A stretch of 64,000 bases of DNA from positions 135,848,950 through 135,912,949 of the forward strand of contig JAHLJT010009436.1 in assembly GCA_031308135.1 (NCBI GenBank), read 5' to 3'. Under the pieces are notes generated by a model. That model was not told the DNA's origin. It made no database searches and saw only the letters and a program-made list of their open reading frames with translations. This document shows, piece after piece, positions 1-12,665 of this stretch. Origin of the DNA: Acheta domesticus. Taxonomy: Eukaryota > Arthropoda > Insecta > Orthoptera > Gryllidae. Every line of letters begins with the position of its first letter. Positions within the stretch are counted from its first letter, which is position 1. The position numbers and the translations under genes are program-made.

Positions 1-1560
1 GAGCATAGAATCCCTATTCTATTGACAAATTCAGCCCCATCTTATTTTTATTGAATATGCTTTATTATTATAGAAATATAATAATAAATAGATTTATTTT
101 ATTATGATAGTTATATTTGTCGAAAATAACATGGTCTAAATTTGTAAATAGATATAATTGTTGACACTCATACAATTAAATTATTATCCCAAATTATTAT
201 TATTATTGAATGCGAGTATAGAGTTAACATGTAATTGAAGTATTATATATTTATCAAGATCTGTACATGTAGTATGTTGAGGACTGTGGCAAGAAATCCT
301 GCTAGCCAGATTAACTTAAAACATCACGTATATTATAATCGCTGAAATTCTTTTGTAAAGACACATCTCACACGATTATTGGATATTGAATTAATATGCA
401 CCAATTTAAAAACGTCAATTTATCTTTGAAACTTAAAAAAATGAGCTATCTTCGCTTTGTTAAGTATAGCCTCACTTTCCCAAGGTTGCTCGTGATCGAC
501 TACATCATCATCTTTTGATAGGGAATTCATACAATAAAACGACGAAGAGAAACTACATGTTTTGCTGTTGATCTTGAAACTATGCAGTGAATATATGAAA
601 TCAGATAAGCGTTAATTCTATAAAATTGGAAGATATTGTTAAAATTTAGTGTGTAAACTATAAATTCAGTAGGCAGGTGACACTTTTTCATAAAAAAACC
701 TTACTCTTTTAAATATATACAAGCTGAACTCTTGCGATTACAACGCACAAAAGGAATAACTGTAGAGCAATTACAACAAAAAGTACATGATGTTGCATTA
801 TACGCAAAATCGAACCCTCTCCAAAAATATTGTTTCGTATCGTTAAGTACTTATTATCTGAGGGAAATTAAATGAGATTTAAAAATTATGGAACAACACA
901 GTAATTATTTACTGAGAATTCGAAGTCAAACAAGTTTTTGAAAATGTAATTGAAAAGTTTTTTTCTTTACAACGATATGGATGTGATATTGTAAACTGTA
1001 GTAGGAAATCATGCTTGATCCTAATATCCACATTAATTTAAAAACGTAATATACTACATTATTACAATTACTGAAATAATTTTTAAAGGGACTTGTGATT
1101 CAAACGATAGCTGAAATATACGTATATAAAATACTCACTAATCTTTGTATTTAATAACATTCAATCTTCGAACCTAAAAGTCCTCGCTATCTTCTTTTCG
1201 CACTCATAAACGCGACGACAGCTTTCAACAGATAGATTGACAGTTAATAATAGCAAGTGATAACACATCTGGGCAATACAGCAAGCGATAACTGCTTTTC
1301 ATGAAAAGCAAAAATCACATTTCGTTGAATAGAAAGCTCATTTTTAATTTCTCGCTTTACTCCTTAAGAAGAGAAAGTATTGTAATCGTGCACCGGATAT
1401 CTCCAATAGAGATCTTATTGTAGGGCCTTAGTAACGAAAACTTAGATACATTGTTCATGTATGTACTAAATTACTTCCTCTAAATTTTTAGTCAGAATCC
1501 ATGTTGAATAATCAATGCTAGTTCCTAAACGTTCGTTCAGTCATTTTTGTTCAAAATTGA
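1..1560. other. AT-rich non-coding stretch
   Basis: This stretch is AT-rich and has frequent stops in all frames. I see no coding region, RNA gene, clear repeat boundary or regulatory motif. It may be intergenic or intronic, but nothing in the sequence decides which. Confidence 0.6.
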
Positions 1561-2210
1561 TCCCAATCAATCTGAACGAACTCGAGGCTCTGCGAGTTCG
1601 AAACGGATTTTTTGATTTTTTACTAAACATTGTTCTGATAGTATCATGAACTCTTTAAAAAATGGCGATGGTTTCTTTTCGTTGAAAACTTTGATTTTTT
1701 GAAAATTCTTCTTACGTCTATATATTTACTTTATGAAATATGTTGTTCAAAGACATCTTGCAATACGGCTATATACAAGTTTTCGAAAATATGAGTTAAT
1801 ATGTGAAAGAAAATATACGAATAGTCAATTTTAAACATTATTTTTTGAAAAACGGCTCCTAAGTTTTTCTTTAAATTTTCCCCTCATATCTGTCAAAGGA
1901 CGATAAAATAAGTGGTGCTGGTCCCATTTTGGCGAACTCCCACTATTTTCAAAAAATACGAAAAATTAACATTGAATAAGTACAATATTGATGAAAGAGA
2001 CAAAAGTGTTGAATGAAATCGGCTGTAAAAATTATAACTTTAAAAATGGACATGTGCAATTTTTTGAAAAAAACAACAAATAGATTGCGCGTAACTTCTG
2101 TTTGAAGTTAATGCAATTTATAAAAACATTGTCAAAAATGGCTCTAAACTTTTTAACTTCGTTCCACAGTCAGAGCAAAGAACGCGTAAAAAACAGCCTA
2201 GGTCTTATTT
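1560..2210. repeat. Diverged AT-rich interspersed repeat (tentative)
   Basis: The phrase GAAAAACGGCTCC followed by AAGTTTTTCTTTAAA lies near 1847-1876. A similar phrase (ACGGCTCCAAATTTTTAAAA) lies near 56178-56197, and a variant (ACGGCTTCAAATTTTC) lies near 52053-52068. Recurrence of this unusual phrase suggests one old repeat family. It may be related to the 0.7-kb TIR-like repeat elsewhere in this window, which carries the similar GATGGAGCCATTTTTTTGAA. Ends are not visible and there is no coding capacity. Confidence 0.35.
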
Positions 2211-2814
2211 CCGGGGAACTCTAGAATTTTACAAAATTGAAAATGTTAAATATAAATTCAAGAAAGTATGTGCTGTTAGAGCACATCAGTTTCTAAACGA
2301 AAATCCTTATCATTTTAAGTATAAAGAATCCTTTTGAAAATGATTCCTGTCTGTTCGATATTTCATTTCAGAGATTATTACGTATTACATAATTTAAGGG
2401 GCTATTACAGAACACGAACTTAATATGACTCACTATTACTAAATATAAAAATAAGGCGAGGAAAAGATCATGCAGATTTTATTTTATTGTTTTAACAACG
2501 GCAGAGTATTCATTGGTGTGTTTGTTACGAATAGTTAGCATTGCATTTGGACTTCCCTGCTGCAGATACTAAAGGAGAGAAACCTCTCGATAACGTAAAT
2601 TTAATGAAAATACACTTATTATTTTGGATATTTATTTAATAGTAATGATCCGAGTGCTTTCTGGATTTTTCTGAAGTATTTATCAACTAATGAGGGGGGA
2701 CAAATATTGCAGTTTAGCCATTGTAAAATAGGAATTGTTCTTCAGCACACAATTTATTAATTATGTTTTATTTACTATTAATTTTAATATTTAACATTAT
2801 TTTTTATTATTAAT
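2210..2814. other. AT-rich non-coding stretch
   Basis: I see nothing recognisable apart from AT-rich sequence and short A or T runs. Confidence 0.55.
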
Positions 2815-3300
2815 TTTAAACTGCAATGCGAAACCATTACTGGAGCATGAACCGAGTATGTTACGCTATTACGTCATTTTCATTCGTCCGCTAGCCAATT
2901 ACTGCTTCTGGCTTGCTTTCTCTTTTTTATTGGGATTCCGGAGGCCTTGCTCACCGCAATGAAACAAATGCTAGCGGGCGCGTTGGGGGCGGTTCTTCGC
3001 GCCGAAATGCGCCCTCGGACAAGCTGACGTGGCGTAATTTGTCTCGCAATGCATCAAATACGCATATTGGATTAGTGCAGAGGGCTGGTGCGCATCCATT
3101 TTGTGCCGCTGCGGCTGCAGCATTGAGTATGCGGGCCGGAATGGGCTAAAGGAGAGGGGGGGGAGTCATGATGCATTTGAGTGATGTGGATGACGAATAT
3201 CCTGTAAACGCCAACGAAGTTGCAATGTATACGAATGGGAATGCTTTTAATCAAATTAAGTGTTTCGCGATGCGGTTTTGCGATTAGAGGGCGATTTAAC
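2815..3300. other. Mixed GC/AT island, candidate conserved non-coding element
   Basis: Composition rises sharply here compared with both flanks, with CpG-rich segments between 2960 and 3030 and between 3085 and 3140. AT-core words such as CCAATTA and GGCGTAATTTG sit among them. The only reading frames are 78 and 108 codons, overlap on opposite strands and match nothing I recognise. The texture resembles a conserved non-coding block, but that is inference from composition alone. Confidence 0.25.
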
Positions 3301-3439
3301 TTTGCAAACGAATAAACGAGTATTTTTTTCATAAAAATACTAATACTATGTTTTCGTAAATTATTGGCCGAAAATAACAAGGTCAATATTACCTTCAAAT
3401 AGCGTCCGTGAAAAGGGGTAGAGTTAAATTACAAATATT

Positions 3440-3680
3440 TTAAAATCTTAATTTTGAGAATCTAGGCCGGGCCTGCCCACGTAGCCCTAGAAGAGCGCGG
3501 GCGATCTCAGCGGCTCGCTGCTGGGCTTTGAGCTGAGATGGGTGTCCTCGTAGGGAGAGGGGGCGCTTCTGGTGGGGAGGAGCAAGAAAGTGCAGGCGAG
3601 TGAACTTCAGAACTGTTTGGCGTACGCTTCGTTCGTCGCTTACCCGTTGACATGTTCCCTGGGGATTGGGCTCAACGAAC
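3440..3680. other. Small GC-rich island
   Basis: A GC-rich segment from about 3465 to 3600 lies between AT-rich flanks. It has no reading frame of note and no tandem period. Confidence 0.4.
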
Positions 3681-3784
3681 GCTTTGATATTTCATAGTTT
3701 CATTTATTAAATTTTACAGTTTTCAAATATTAATTTACATGTGAACAAAAAAACGTACACATTTTATATTGTAATAGTTGCCTT

Positions 3785-4490
3785 TTATAAAACTAGTGGT
3801 GCAAAAACAGCACGTACTTTCTCGCCCGTATTTTCACGCAAAATTACGCAAAAAGTACTCAAATTTTCGAAAAATTTTATATGACCTTATTTCAAAATTT
3901 ATCTTTACGGAACAGATTTCATTAGTTCTCTATCGTTAATATTAGTTGTTAGAAGACTCCGAAAAAATTAAACTTTTGCAATTTTCGAAAAATCAGGATT
4001 TTCAACGAGCATGAGACCTGCACCATTCTCATAAATGTCATTCACAGCATCCAACAAAAAAATTATCAAAAACGATGGAGCCATTTTTTTGAAACCTATG
4101 AACATGCCCTAGGGTGTAAAGCACCCTCCCAAATTAAAATATCGGTTTCAAGGGGCCACGACATCAGGCAGATCGATTGAGGAATTTCAATTTTGGAGGA
4201 AATTGGCTGAGCAGTTTAGCCGCTAGCGTTGTTCACAGACGGACGGACGGACAGACAGACAGACGTTTTCCCGTCGTTCAATTTTTCGGTATCAAGGACC
4301 GACAAAATCTGGAGATTGGCTACACCACATGTTACAGGATTTGTTTCTAAATTTAGCAACTGGATTTATCCACTTTTTCGTTACCAGGGCCCTGTAATAA
4401 AAGATTTTCTGCCGAAAATTCACCGTTTTTCGCGCAGCATTACATAAATTTCTCTCTATTCTCTAGCGAGAAAGTAAAAGGGCCTAGCCT
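3785..4490 (+). repeat. Dispersed 0.7-kb repeat with TIR-like ends, copy A
   Basis: This aligns along its whole length with the reverse complement of 63105-63840. Shared landmarks, in order, are GCACGTACTTTCT, GACTCCGAAAAAAT, GATGGAGC, AATTTTGGAG, GTTGTTCA, GACGGACGGAC, GGTATCAAGGA, GCAACTGGATTTATCCACTT and GCATTACATAA. Near the ends, TACTTTCTCGC at 3815-3825 is the exact inverse of GCGAGAAAGTA at 4466-4476, which resembles terminal inverted repeats. A GGAC/AGAC tract lies at about 4237-4266. There is no credible protein, so a non-autonomous DNA element is my best guess. The superfamily is unknown. Confidence 0.75.
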
Positions 4491-4499
4491 TCTAAGACA

Positions 4500-5864
4500 A
4501 TAAAAAAGCGAAATAAATTGAACTTTTGAACAAATAACTTTGATTGAAAATAAATTTACAATTGATTCCTACCCCACTACACCACAAAAATTGGGTATTT
4601 GCATTGTTTTTAATATACTGCTTATATTTCATATTTAAAAAATAATTATCCTTGATAAATTTTTGACAAATTTTAAGCGTAAATTCAAATCATATATTTA
4701 CCTTAAACGTTTTCGAAATTTCTTGAAGTACGAATCAACTCTTTGCATATTATTTTTTGGTGCGTGTCAGACGGCAAATATTGAACTTCATTCTGCAATT
4801 GTTAAATGAATTGTATGTTCACAGCAAAAAGATTTTCAAGAAGATCAATATCACTATCCATGGTCTTAAAAATTACTAAACCTGTTATAATGCTTTCTAA
4901 TTCTACTCAGGCCGATTTGCTACTTTGCGCACACTGTCCCATACGAAGGCCAGCAAGCGAAAGATAATTCGCGCAGCATCTGTACCACACACTCCGTCGC
5001 CGATGGCTGTAAGCGATCAATTGCCCTGGAGCTCTCTCTCAAATCCTTGCCGGTTAGTGACGTTCATCTCCTCTCTGAAGAACGCAGCTCGCGGGCACTT
5101 TTCCGGGCACATGAGAAGCGAGAAGGCTCTTGGCCGTTCCACGAGCCACTGACTTGAGCGGGTCTGATCTGGGAAGATACCAATTTGTGATGATATTTCT
5201 ATTAAACGTCTTTTACGAAAATTCAGATAATGTTATTAGTAGTGAAAAAAAGAGGCAAATATTTCGATGAAAAAATGAGAGAAAAATATTTTCAAGGTAA
5301 TTAAGAAAATATAACAGAAATTAGCAGAATTATTTCGGCTTGGGGTTTGGACGCTTTTTCGTTCCATGCTCATTAAGGTCCGAAGGTGGGGATCGAAAAG
5401 ACTTGCAGTTAAGCCCTGTTATACCATACCTTCTTTTTTGTTAGCAGGAAAAAAATTTACATACGATATTAATAAATAATTAAATAATACTTTTAAATCC
5501 CTTAAAGTGTACAAAAAATTAAGAATTTTTTCAACAGAATTTGGAACATGATATTCACGTTAGACATGAGAAAATGAAAATTATTTATAACATATGTATT
5601 ACATTTAGAAGATGATTAACTACTTATCTGTGAATATTAACTACATTTTATCTTTTGCCTTCATCAGATACAATTTGAAATGTAAGAGATTTCACATACT
5701 TCCTTTGATCCGCTAGATTTTACTGCTGTCAGATTCACCATCTATTCCATGTTGTAAGAGCACTCGTAAACGAAATTGTGTCGCCAAGATTGTATCGACA
5801 GGAGGTAGCATTGTATTCATCTACCGACCGCAACTCTCAATGACAGAGTTTACAAAAGCCTCTT
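4500..5864. other. AT-rich stretch with a modest island at 4905-5175
   Basis: This is mostly AT-rich non-coding sequence. A less AT-rich segment at 4905-5175 holds a 75-codon frame with no recognisable domain, and I do not call it a gene. Nothing else is visible. Confidence 0.5.
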
Positions 5865-6300
5865 CGGCCCCCTCCTCGTCGTCGTCGTACTTGCTTCTAC
5901 TTGAACTTGTTTTTTATGCGAACTCAAGGCGGGACAGACAACGCCTCCCCAACTTTGAAGACTAATCTCGTTCCCGCAACACAGCATGCCACTAACTGGT
6001 ACAGACAGCTACCGCTTTTGCTGCCAAGTGAGGTTTCCGCCCTCGCTTCGTATCCCGTCTGCATCCTCTCTCCTCGTGCGCTTACCCCTTGAAACAGCGT
6101 CACAAGGGATGCTCGCCTGCAGACGGGGAGAGGGTAGCGGTGGTGCAGCAAACAGGCCGCCTCGCCATTTACCATTACACGGAAACACTCTCCTGGGTGC
6201 GGCGGCACGGCGTAACCGAGTTTCGGGGACTTTTTCGGGCGGGGTGGGGTGGGGCGAGGCCTTGTGAAGTGGACTGGGGTATGCTGGGTGGTAAGGGGCG
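5865..6300. other. GC-rich island
   Basis: A sharp rise in GC begins near 5865 and runs into the purine array that follows. Overlapping short frames occur on both strands, as expected of stop-poor GC-rich sequence, and none looks like a protein. A CpG-rich regulatory island or degenerate satellite flank are both possible. Confidence 0.45.
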
Positions 6301-6860
6301 GGACGAGGATGAGTAGGATGGGGAGGAACCTAGAGAGGGAGTCAGTGTCGAGGGGCCGGGGCGGAGAGGAGCGAGACAAGGGAGAGCGTAGAGGAGCGAG
6401 GTGGAGTGGAGAGAGTCGAGAGAGCGGAGATAAGCGAGGCGGCTCGGGGGGAGTGGGACGGAGCGGAGAGAAGCGAACGGAATGGTGAGGAGTGGAGCTG
6501 AGTGGTGAGGAGTGGAGCGGAGAGGAGCGAGGCGGAGGGAAGAGAAGCGAGGCGGAGCGAAGTGACGAAAAGCGGGGCGGAGAGGAGAGGAGTGGGGCGG
6601 AACGGAGAGGAGAGAGGCAGAGCGGAGAGAAGTGGGGAGGAGCGGAGCGAGGCGGAGTGGTGAGGAGGGGAAGAGCAGAGCGAGGCGGAGAGGAGAGTGG
6701 GGAGGAGCGGAGCGGAGAGGAGTAGGGAGGAGCAGAGCGAGGCGGAGCGGAGAGGAGTGGGGCGGGGCGGAGAGGAGTGGTGCGGAGCGGTGAGGAGAGG
6801 TGTGGTGATAACCAGAGAGAGGAGCGGGGCGGAACAGAGCGGAGAAGAAGGGAGCGGGTC
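6300..6860. repeat. Purine-rich degenerate minisatellite (GGAGCGGAGAGGA-type)
   Basis: About 560 bp consist almost wholly of G and A, with scattered C and T. Imperfect units resemble GGAGCGAGGCGGA, GGAGAGGAG and GGAGTGGGG. The period is irregular, about 10-30 bp. Apparent frames of 75-79 codons translate to Glu/Arg/Gly/Ser low-complexity strings and are shadows of the repeat. A complementary pyrimidine array of similar words lies at about 24600-24890. Confidence 0.85.
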
Positions 6861-7009
6861 AGAGTGAGGGTTCGGAACCGGCCCCGCTCCCTTGTCGTGT
6901 CATCCTTTGTGTCCTTTGTGAGGATGTGTCAGACGCAGGGGCGACAGAAGGTGGGCGCGCCGAGAAAAATCACGTACGTGCTGTCACGGTCCGCCGAGTG
7001 AATGCGATG

Positions 7010-7899
7010 GGATTCTGCTGGAGACCGGTCGTGGCAGGTCGTAGGTTTGTGAATACAAAACGGTGAGTGAGAAGGTGTGTTAAAATTGGGTGTTGAATAT
7101 GATGTATTACAGTAGCAGCATATAAAAGGACTCCAAATTTCTTGAAAGGCTCAGATTTTTGTATCACTTGATACTTGAATATTCACAATATGATTTGTTT
7201 AATTTAGAAAGATTGTCCAAAAATATACATAAAATTAAAGAAATTGCAGTTCATATTACTTTCTCAAATACATAAGTAAATTTCATTCAAGAGAAATATC
7301 TGTAAATGTCCGCAAATAAGTTATGTAAACCAAACCAACTTCTCTTGTTACAAATACGCGTTAGCTTGTATTAAAATATCAAGTTGTAATAAGAACGTTA
7401 AAGTGCTCTTTAATTGCAATTACTAGCAACATAAACTCAAATAAGCAGAATATTGTATATCCCTAGTTACACTTCCTCAGTCATGTCCTCAATGCACCGC
7501 TTCAACAATTACACTGCGATACCCGAAGGTATCAAACACTCGTATTTTCAGGTAAAATTACAACATGCTTTTCAAATGTAATATTTTTATGTAGTTGTAG
7601 AAACAATGTACATATTTTGTTAGCGGAATTTTTATTTCCCGAAGACATAGAAAAAATGAAAACCATGAAAACTAGCAGTGCAACAGCAGCGCCGTTAGTT
7701 TTCAAGGTTTTCATTATTTGTATTTTCTAGCGTTAATTTTAATTGTTACGAAATATAATAATAACACCTGAACCCGCAAATGTGTTAACACCTGCAAAAA
7801 ATATTCAATTGCACTGTGATTCGAACTCACATAGCTAGGTTCAGAAAATGATTAACTAATATTAACACATATTATCGTAAGCGTCAACAAATCAACTTT
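7010..7899. other. AT-rich non-coding stretch with a possible tRNA-like fragment
   Basis: This is AT-rich and without genes. At about 7795-7850 the minus strand carries GAGTTCGAATCACAG, which resembles the B box of a tRNA or SINE promoter. There is no convincing A box or cloverleaf, so it is at most a SINE fragment. Confidence 0.35.
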
Positions 7900-8710
7900 C
7901 CCAATGCTTTAAAAAGAGTGGTGAACATTTACAATTTTCGAAAATACGGATATTTTAATGAAAATCCTACAAGTTCAAGGAAGAAATTAAGAAAATGTTT
8001 GCAGATTTGGGAACATATTCTTTGCAATTTTTAATAGTATTTCACTTAAAATTTCACGAAAATTACTCAAAAAATGTATATGATACTTCATATTTCTAAT
8101 TTGAAAGAACAGATTTTATTTTAAAAAATTCCAGCTTCAAATAGTAGTTGTTAGAAGTCGCCGAAAAAATTTAACTTTTGCAATATTCATAAGTTCTGAG
8201 TTCAACAAAAATCGAATCTGCGTCATTTGTATAAGCGTACTTTGTTCTGTCTAATAAAAAATGTAAAGAAACAATTTAGAACTATTTTTGAGAAAATTTT
8301 AAAAATTCTGTTAAGGCATCATGTAATGTAATTCAAATATTTGGTTTATTCGACTACCAAATTCAAAATATCCGGTTCAAATTCCCAGGGCTGTGACATC
8401 AATCAGATCGAAAGGGTAATATCAAATTTGGTGAAAATCCTGCGGACAGTTTAAAAGATAAAGTTGTTCATAGGCAGTCCTACAGAACACGGAAAAATGG
8501 ACAGATGTTTTTGCCATATGCCTAATTTTCGTTATCAAGGACTATCAAAACTAGGATTCTAACTACACAACGTTTCAGAGGAAGTAATTAATACATATAC
8601 AAACAAAATTATTCACTTTTTTGGTATTAGTGACTTACAATAAGTATATTTTCTGCCGTGTTTCACGGCAGCATTACGTAACTTTCTCTTTATTACAAAA
8701 TTAGTATGCA
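7900..8710 (+). repeat. Dispersed TIR-like repeat, diverged copy C
   Basis: The order of landmarks follows copy A with many substitutions and indels: CACGAAAATTACTCAAAAA, TTGTTAGAAGTCGCCGAAAA, TTTAACTTTTGCAAT, ACATCAATCAGATCGA, GTTGTTCATAG, TATCAAGGACTATCAAAACT, TTCACTTTTTTGG and GCAGCATTACGTAACTTTC. The GGAC/AGAC tract is reduced to about one unit. This is an older, decayed copy in the same orientation as copy A. Confidence 0.6.
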
Positions 8711-9059
8711 AATAGTCACTATCTTGCAAGGACACACTATGTAATTATTAATCTCTTGACTGTAAATGAGAGTTTTGTTATTGAGAAGAGACATTTCTTA
8801 CTTTTCTAATTCGTATTGTAGCCGAAAATGTTTTTATACTATGTCGTTCATATATTTTCTTCCCCAGAAGTGATTTGAAGTAACGTTAAAGATACAAATT
8901 AGTCCTTTTTAAAGGATCAACGTAATCGTCTAAATTAATACAAGTATCTTTCCCGAGAATTAATGCTCATCATGCTTTAACACTTCAAATTTGATTTACC
9001 TGAATTTCAATATCTTGGCAAACTCTCTGAAGATAAGCAAACACAGACCACGCTCTCTT
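8711..9059. other. AT-rich non-coding stretch
   Basis: No feature is visible. Confidence 0.5.
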
Positions 9060-9895
9060 CCTCGACGAGTGAAGTATTAGTACGTGCGGGCGGCGGAGGC
9101 GTTTCTGAGCTAACGACTCGGGGGCATGCGGGTCTTGCCTCCCCCCCCCCGTTCCATGCCACCTTGCTCCGCTTCCCTCACTCTCACCCGCCCACCCTAT
9201 CCTCCAACACTTCCGTTCCGTACAACTCTACCCCTCACACTGCTTCGCGTACGTCCTACTCCACATCTGTTCCGCCACCTCACTCCACGTGAGACGATAG
9301 CCCACCTCCACTCCTTGTTCTACTTCCACTTTCTCCTCTACACTACCATCTCCTACTCGACAACTACCGACCCTTTATTTCTTCGTACACTTTCTGCCCC
9401 ATCTCCACTTGCACATTTCCATGTCTTTGCTTCCAGCCTTCGACCAATCTTGACTCTACCTGCCTCTTCCTCCCCTTCCATAGCCGCGTTTCAACTGCGT
9501 TGATACATCACCTTCCCATCACCATTTCTGCCCCTGTTTCCACTGCCGACTCACTCCACACCCGTGTCCAACGAGCGACCTCACTTCCACCATCCACGCC
9601 GCCCTCGCCGCCTCCCCTACCGCCCTTCGACCACCCCCTCTGCCATCCCTCTGCCGCCCCAGCTGCCGAGGCCGCCTCTGCCATCCGCGCCTCCGCTGCA
9701 GCGCCGCCGAAATTAATTTATCGAGTTGTGCGGAGGCGAAGACGGGCGAGCGTGGGAGACACGCCCCCAGGAGCGACGGCGCGGCGCGGCGGCGCCGAGA
9801 CTGCGAGATACCGCCTTGGAGGAAGGCCATTGAGCGACGCCGATGGAAATCTCGAGAACAACAAGACGAACTCGATTGTGGAAATACAGTAAACA
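9060..9895. other. Large GC-rich, C-rich island
   Basis: The first two thirds are pyrimidine-rich with a C run at 9139-9150. The last third (about 9700-9880) is more balanced, CpG-rich, and contains GAAATTAATTTATCGAG. Overlapping frames of 125-130 codons exist on both strands but give Pro/Ser/Ala low-complexity translations. I do not call a gene. The 9700-9880 part has the texture of a conserved non-coding element. Confidence 0.4.
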
Positions 9896-9899
9896 AAAT

Positions 9900-10480
9900 G
9901 TCGATTTTGAAGGTAATATAAATAAGTGGAATTTTAACCTTGAGGAATTATGCATAAAAGTATGAACGACCAAGGGATTATCTAAAAATACAATATTACG
10001 AGGCTTGACCGATTCACAATGTCAAGTCACTGGTGTCAAGTCATCGGAAAATAATATAAAAGTATTCTCACATAAAAATATCATCCCGTTATACTAGACA
10101 ATAAAAATATTCATACGAGAAGTACAGATTCACAGATTTTGCGAATAAATTTTCTGTCAAGAGCAATGGGTGTTTTAATATAAATGTAATATGACACCTT
10201 ATTTTTTCTCTGTTAATTTTTGTCTTTTTTCAAGGAAAATACAAAACCGGAATTTAACTGTTTAACGCCTAACAAAATTAGTGTGATACACCATGTCCCC
10301 TCCGTTCCCCAGCAATGGGGAAAGGAGAAAGTGGAATTATTTAGAATGTGTGACTTTGACTTCATCTTCAGAAATGTCATACCATTGCACCCCTAAGCCG
10401 TAACAATATCAAATATTTTTAAATGAAAACAAAAGCAACAAATAAAATAGTATCTTTACATCATTGAGAAGGGTTGTGAC
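9900..10480. other. AT-rich non-coding stretch
   Basis: Nothing recognisable is seen. Confidence 0.5.
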
Positions 10481-10790
10481 TTTGGGGCGACAAAGTTTCC
10501 GGATGGTGTGTGTGTATGTGTGATGGACAACTCTTGAGCGCCATCTCCTGCAGAGCAAATGCACCCGAGAGACGTTCATCCCCCTGCACCCTCGCCCCCG
10601 CCCCGCGGTGCTGCACTAATCCCTGGCGTTGGCGGAGGCGCACTCATAATCGGAGAATTCCACTTCGCCTGCCTTGTGTGGACAGATTTCGACGGAGAGG
10701 TCTCAAAGGCGTTGCAAGAAGCGTCAGGTCGAAAATAGGAAACAAAGAATTTCAGCGACAGGGATGACCTTCCAAATGAATACGCTTTTC
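10480..10790. other. Small GC-rich island
   Basis: This moderately GC-rich segment contains a short TG-rich run near 10504-10522. Short frames lie on both strands without recognisable domains. It may be regulatory or incidental. Confidence 0.3.
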
Positions 10791-11069
10791 CCATTAAATT
10801 TTCCCAACGAGTTGGAAAATATTGGTAAGTTTTTTAAGAGATTGCACATCTTCTATACTACTGTTGCATATTTAAATATGTCATTTTTCTCGGAAGAGGA
10901 AGAAACTTGTGGTAAAAAGAAACACGTAGAAAAGGATGATGATATTCAATATAAAAAGGAACTAGTCGTTCTAGAATAGCACATTATTTCATTAATATTT
11001 ATAACCATTTCGTAATATTATTACAGTTGTTGAATCCAAACGAAGTGTTCAACCCAAGAAATAGTTGCC

Positions 11070-11150
11070 CAGTCTGGGATTTGAACTTGAGCACAACGGG
11101 TTTGCGATCAACGCTCGATACCATTGGCGCTGATTAGGTTTGCAAAAGCT
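11070..11150 (-). repeat. tRNA-like SINE fragment
   Basis: Read on the minus strand this has an A-box-like region around AGCGCCAATGGTATCGAGCG. About 30 nt later comes AAGTTCAAATCCCAGACTGG, which fits a pol III B box (GTTCAAATCC) with a short following arm. It does not fold into a proper tRNA that I can draw, so I read it as a truncated tRNA-derived SINE head. Confidence 0.45.
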
Positions 11151-11159
11151 CACGATGCA

Positions 11160-11660
11160 TTAAAAAGTATTGACATTTTGCAATTTTCTACATTTTTATG
11201 TTTTTAATGAAAATATGACATTTGCGACATTATTAAGAACATTTTAATACTCGTATATTCCAGAAAAATGTAAAGAAACAATGTTTTGAAAAAAATCTTG
11301 TTTGCCTAATTTGACTTGGAATCATCTCAGCACTATGATATCAAATACAAGCCGTAAAGTCCCTGTTTCTTTCAGCGAGAACTTTTCACAAACGTCAGAA
11401 TTAAGGACTACTAATGCTGTTACAAAGATCGTTAAGATTGGTGCAGGTAAAGAAGATATTCTAGCAATTCTGTATTCGAAAACTGATTTGTATATACGGA
11501 TGAATGAACCATCATAACCCTGTTAGATTATAAGTGTTTGATAAGAAACTGGGTAAGTGCATCAGGAGTAAGAGCTGGTTGTGCCATTCCGAAGATTATT
11601 AAGATATTAAAAATTTCTTGGGGGTCTTGTACATGTAGCCCTACAAATATTAAAATTCGG
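11160..11660 (+). repeat. Possible very diverged relative of the TIR-like repeat
   Basis: The words GGGGGTCTTGTACATGTA and AAATATTAAAATTCGG near 11620-11658 echo the part of copies A and B that precedes the conserved ATTAAAAT-TCGG motif. The upstream AT-rich sequence is loosely similar. A 71-codon frame at 11302-11517 has no recognisable domain. The assignment is weak. Confidence 0.2.
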
Positions 11661-12399
11661 TGTGCCGCGCCTACTCACTGGCACATACTAAGCATGTTTT
11701 GAAAAAAATGAGAATGAGATTTAAAGATATAATTTTGACGGTCAGATTTTATTCAGAAAAATATTTGTTTCTAAAAATGTAGCTGCAGGAGGGCTCGGAA
11801 AATGTTTTAGGTGTTTGGCCGGTAGTGTTGAGTTACATTTAGGCGAAAGACGTATTCAGAAAAAAACATTTTTTTGGTATTGGGTCCTCTCCAAACCTGT
11901 ATTTTGGATTATTACATGCATACGAAAAAAACTTAGGAGTAAAAGAAAGATAAACTACTTTTTCACGAACAAGGACGAAACGTGTTTTCTGTCAAATATC
12001 AACAATTTTCTGCTGATATACATAACATTCTCAGTGTGTAATATTCTAGAAAGTAAAATGAAATTGCTGTAACATATCAACTGCCATGACAAATTTAATT
12101 CCACAAAATTCTGTGGAAACATGAGTGGTATTAAAAATTGAGTATTATAAAGCCACTTCTTTTTAAATTTATTCTCTAACAAAAATATTTAATATTTAAT
12201 TAGAAGTGTGGAAATAATGGTAATGGTAATAATAGTAATGGTTAAAGCGAAAGTTTATTCTATCGTTTTTTGTGCTGCATATGCAAGTACACACTGCGGT
12301 TTATGATGGTGACGTACACTGTACGCTTATTAATTAAACTGAACACTCTCCAACGCCACAAAAATAAAAACAAAATTCGTTATCACTCTCTGACTATTC
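11661..12399. other. AT-rich non-coding stretch
   Basis: No supported feature. Short frames of 75-85 codons at 11815-12182 lie on opposite strands and look like chance openings. Confidence 0.5.
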
Positions 12400-12665
12400 C
12401 CTAGTGGCATCATTACTCACGTTTTCGTTGCATTCTCGTATTTCTGTGGATTTTCGCATTAATCATTTCGTCGGCGTTCTTCTGTTTCGTATCTCAAATG
12501 GAATCTGTGCATGTCGGAGACAAATCATATTCCGAAAAGCGAAATTGATACGACCGTCTTCTTTTTGCCAGCTCGAATTGAGCTCGCGAAGCTGGACGGT
12601 GGAAACAAAGGAACGTTGGTGTTGAAGGGTTTTGTTAAGCCCAAGCTCGTCTGAATAGGACAAAA
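12400..12665. other. Mixed-composition block, candidate conserved element
   Basis: Base composition is more balanced than in the flanks, with TTCGCATTAATCATTTCG and an imperfect palindrome around GCTCGAATTGAGCTCGCG. Frames on both strands stay open for about 70 codons but match nothing known to me. A conserved non-coding element is possible. Only cross-species alignment could show it. Confidence 0.2.
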
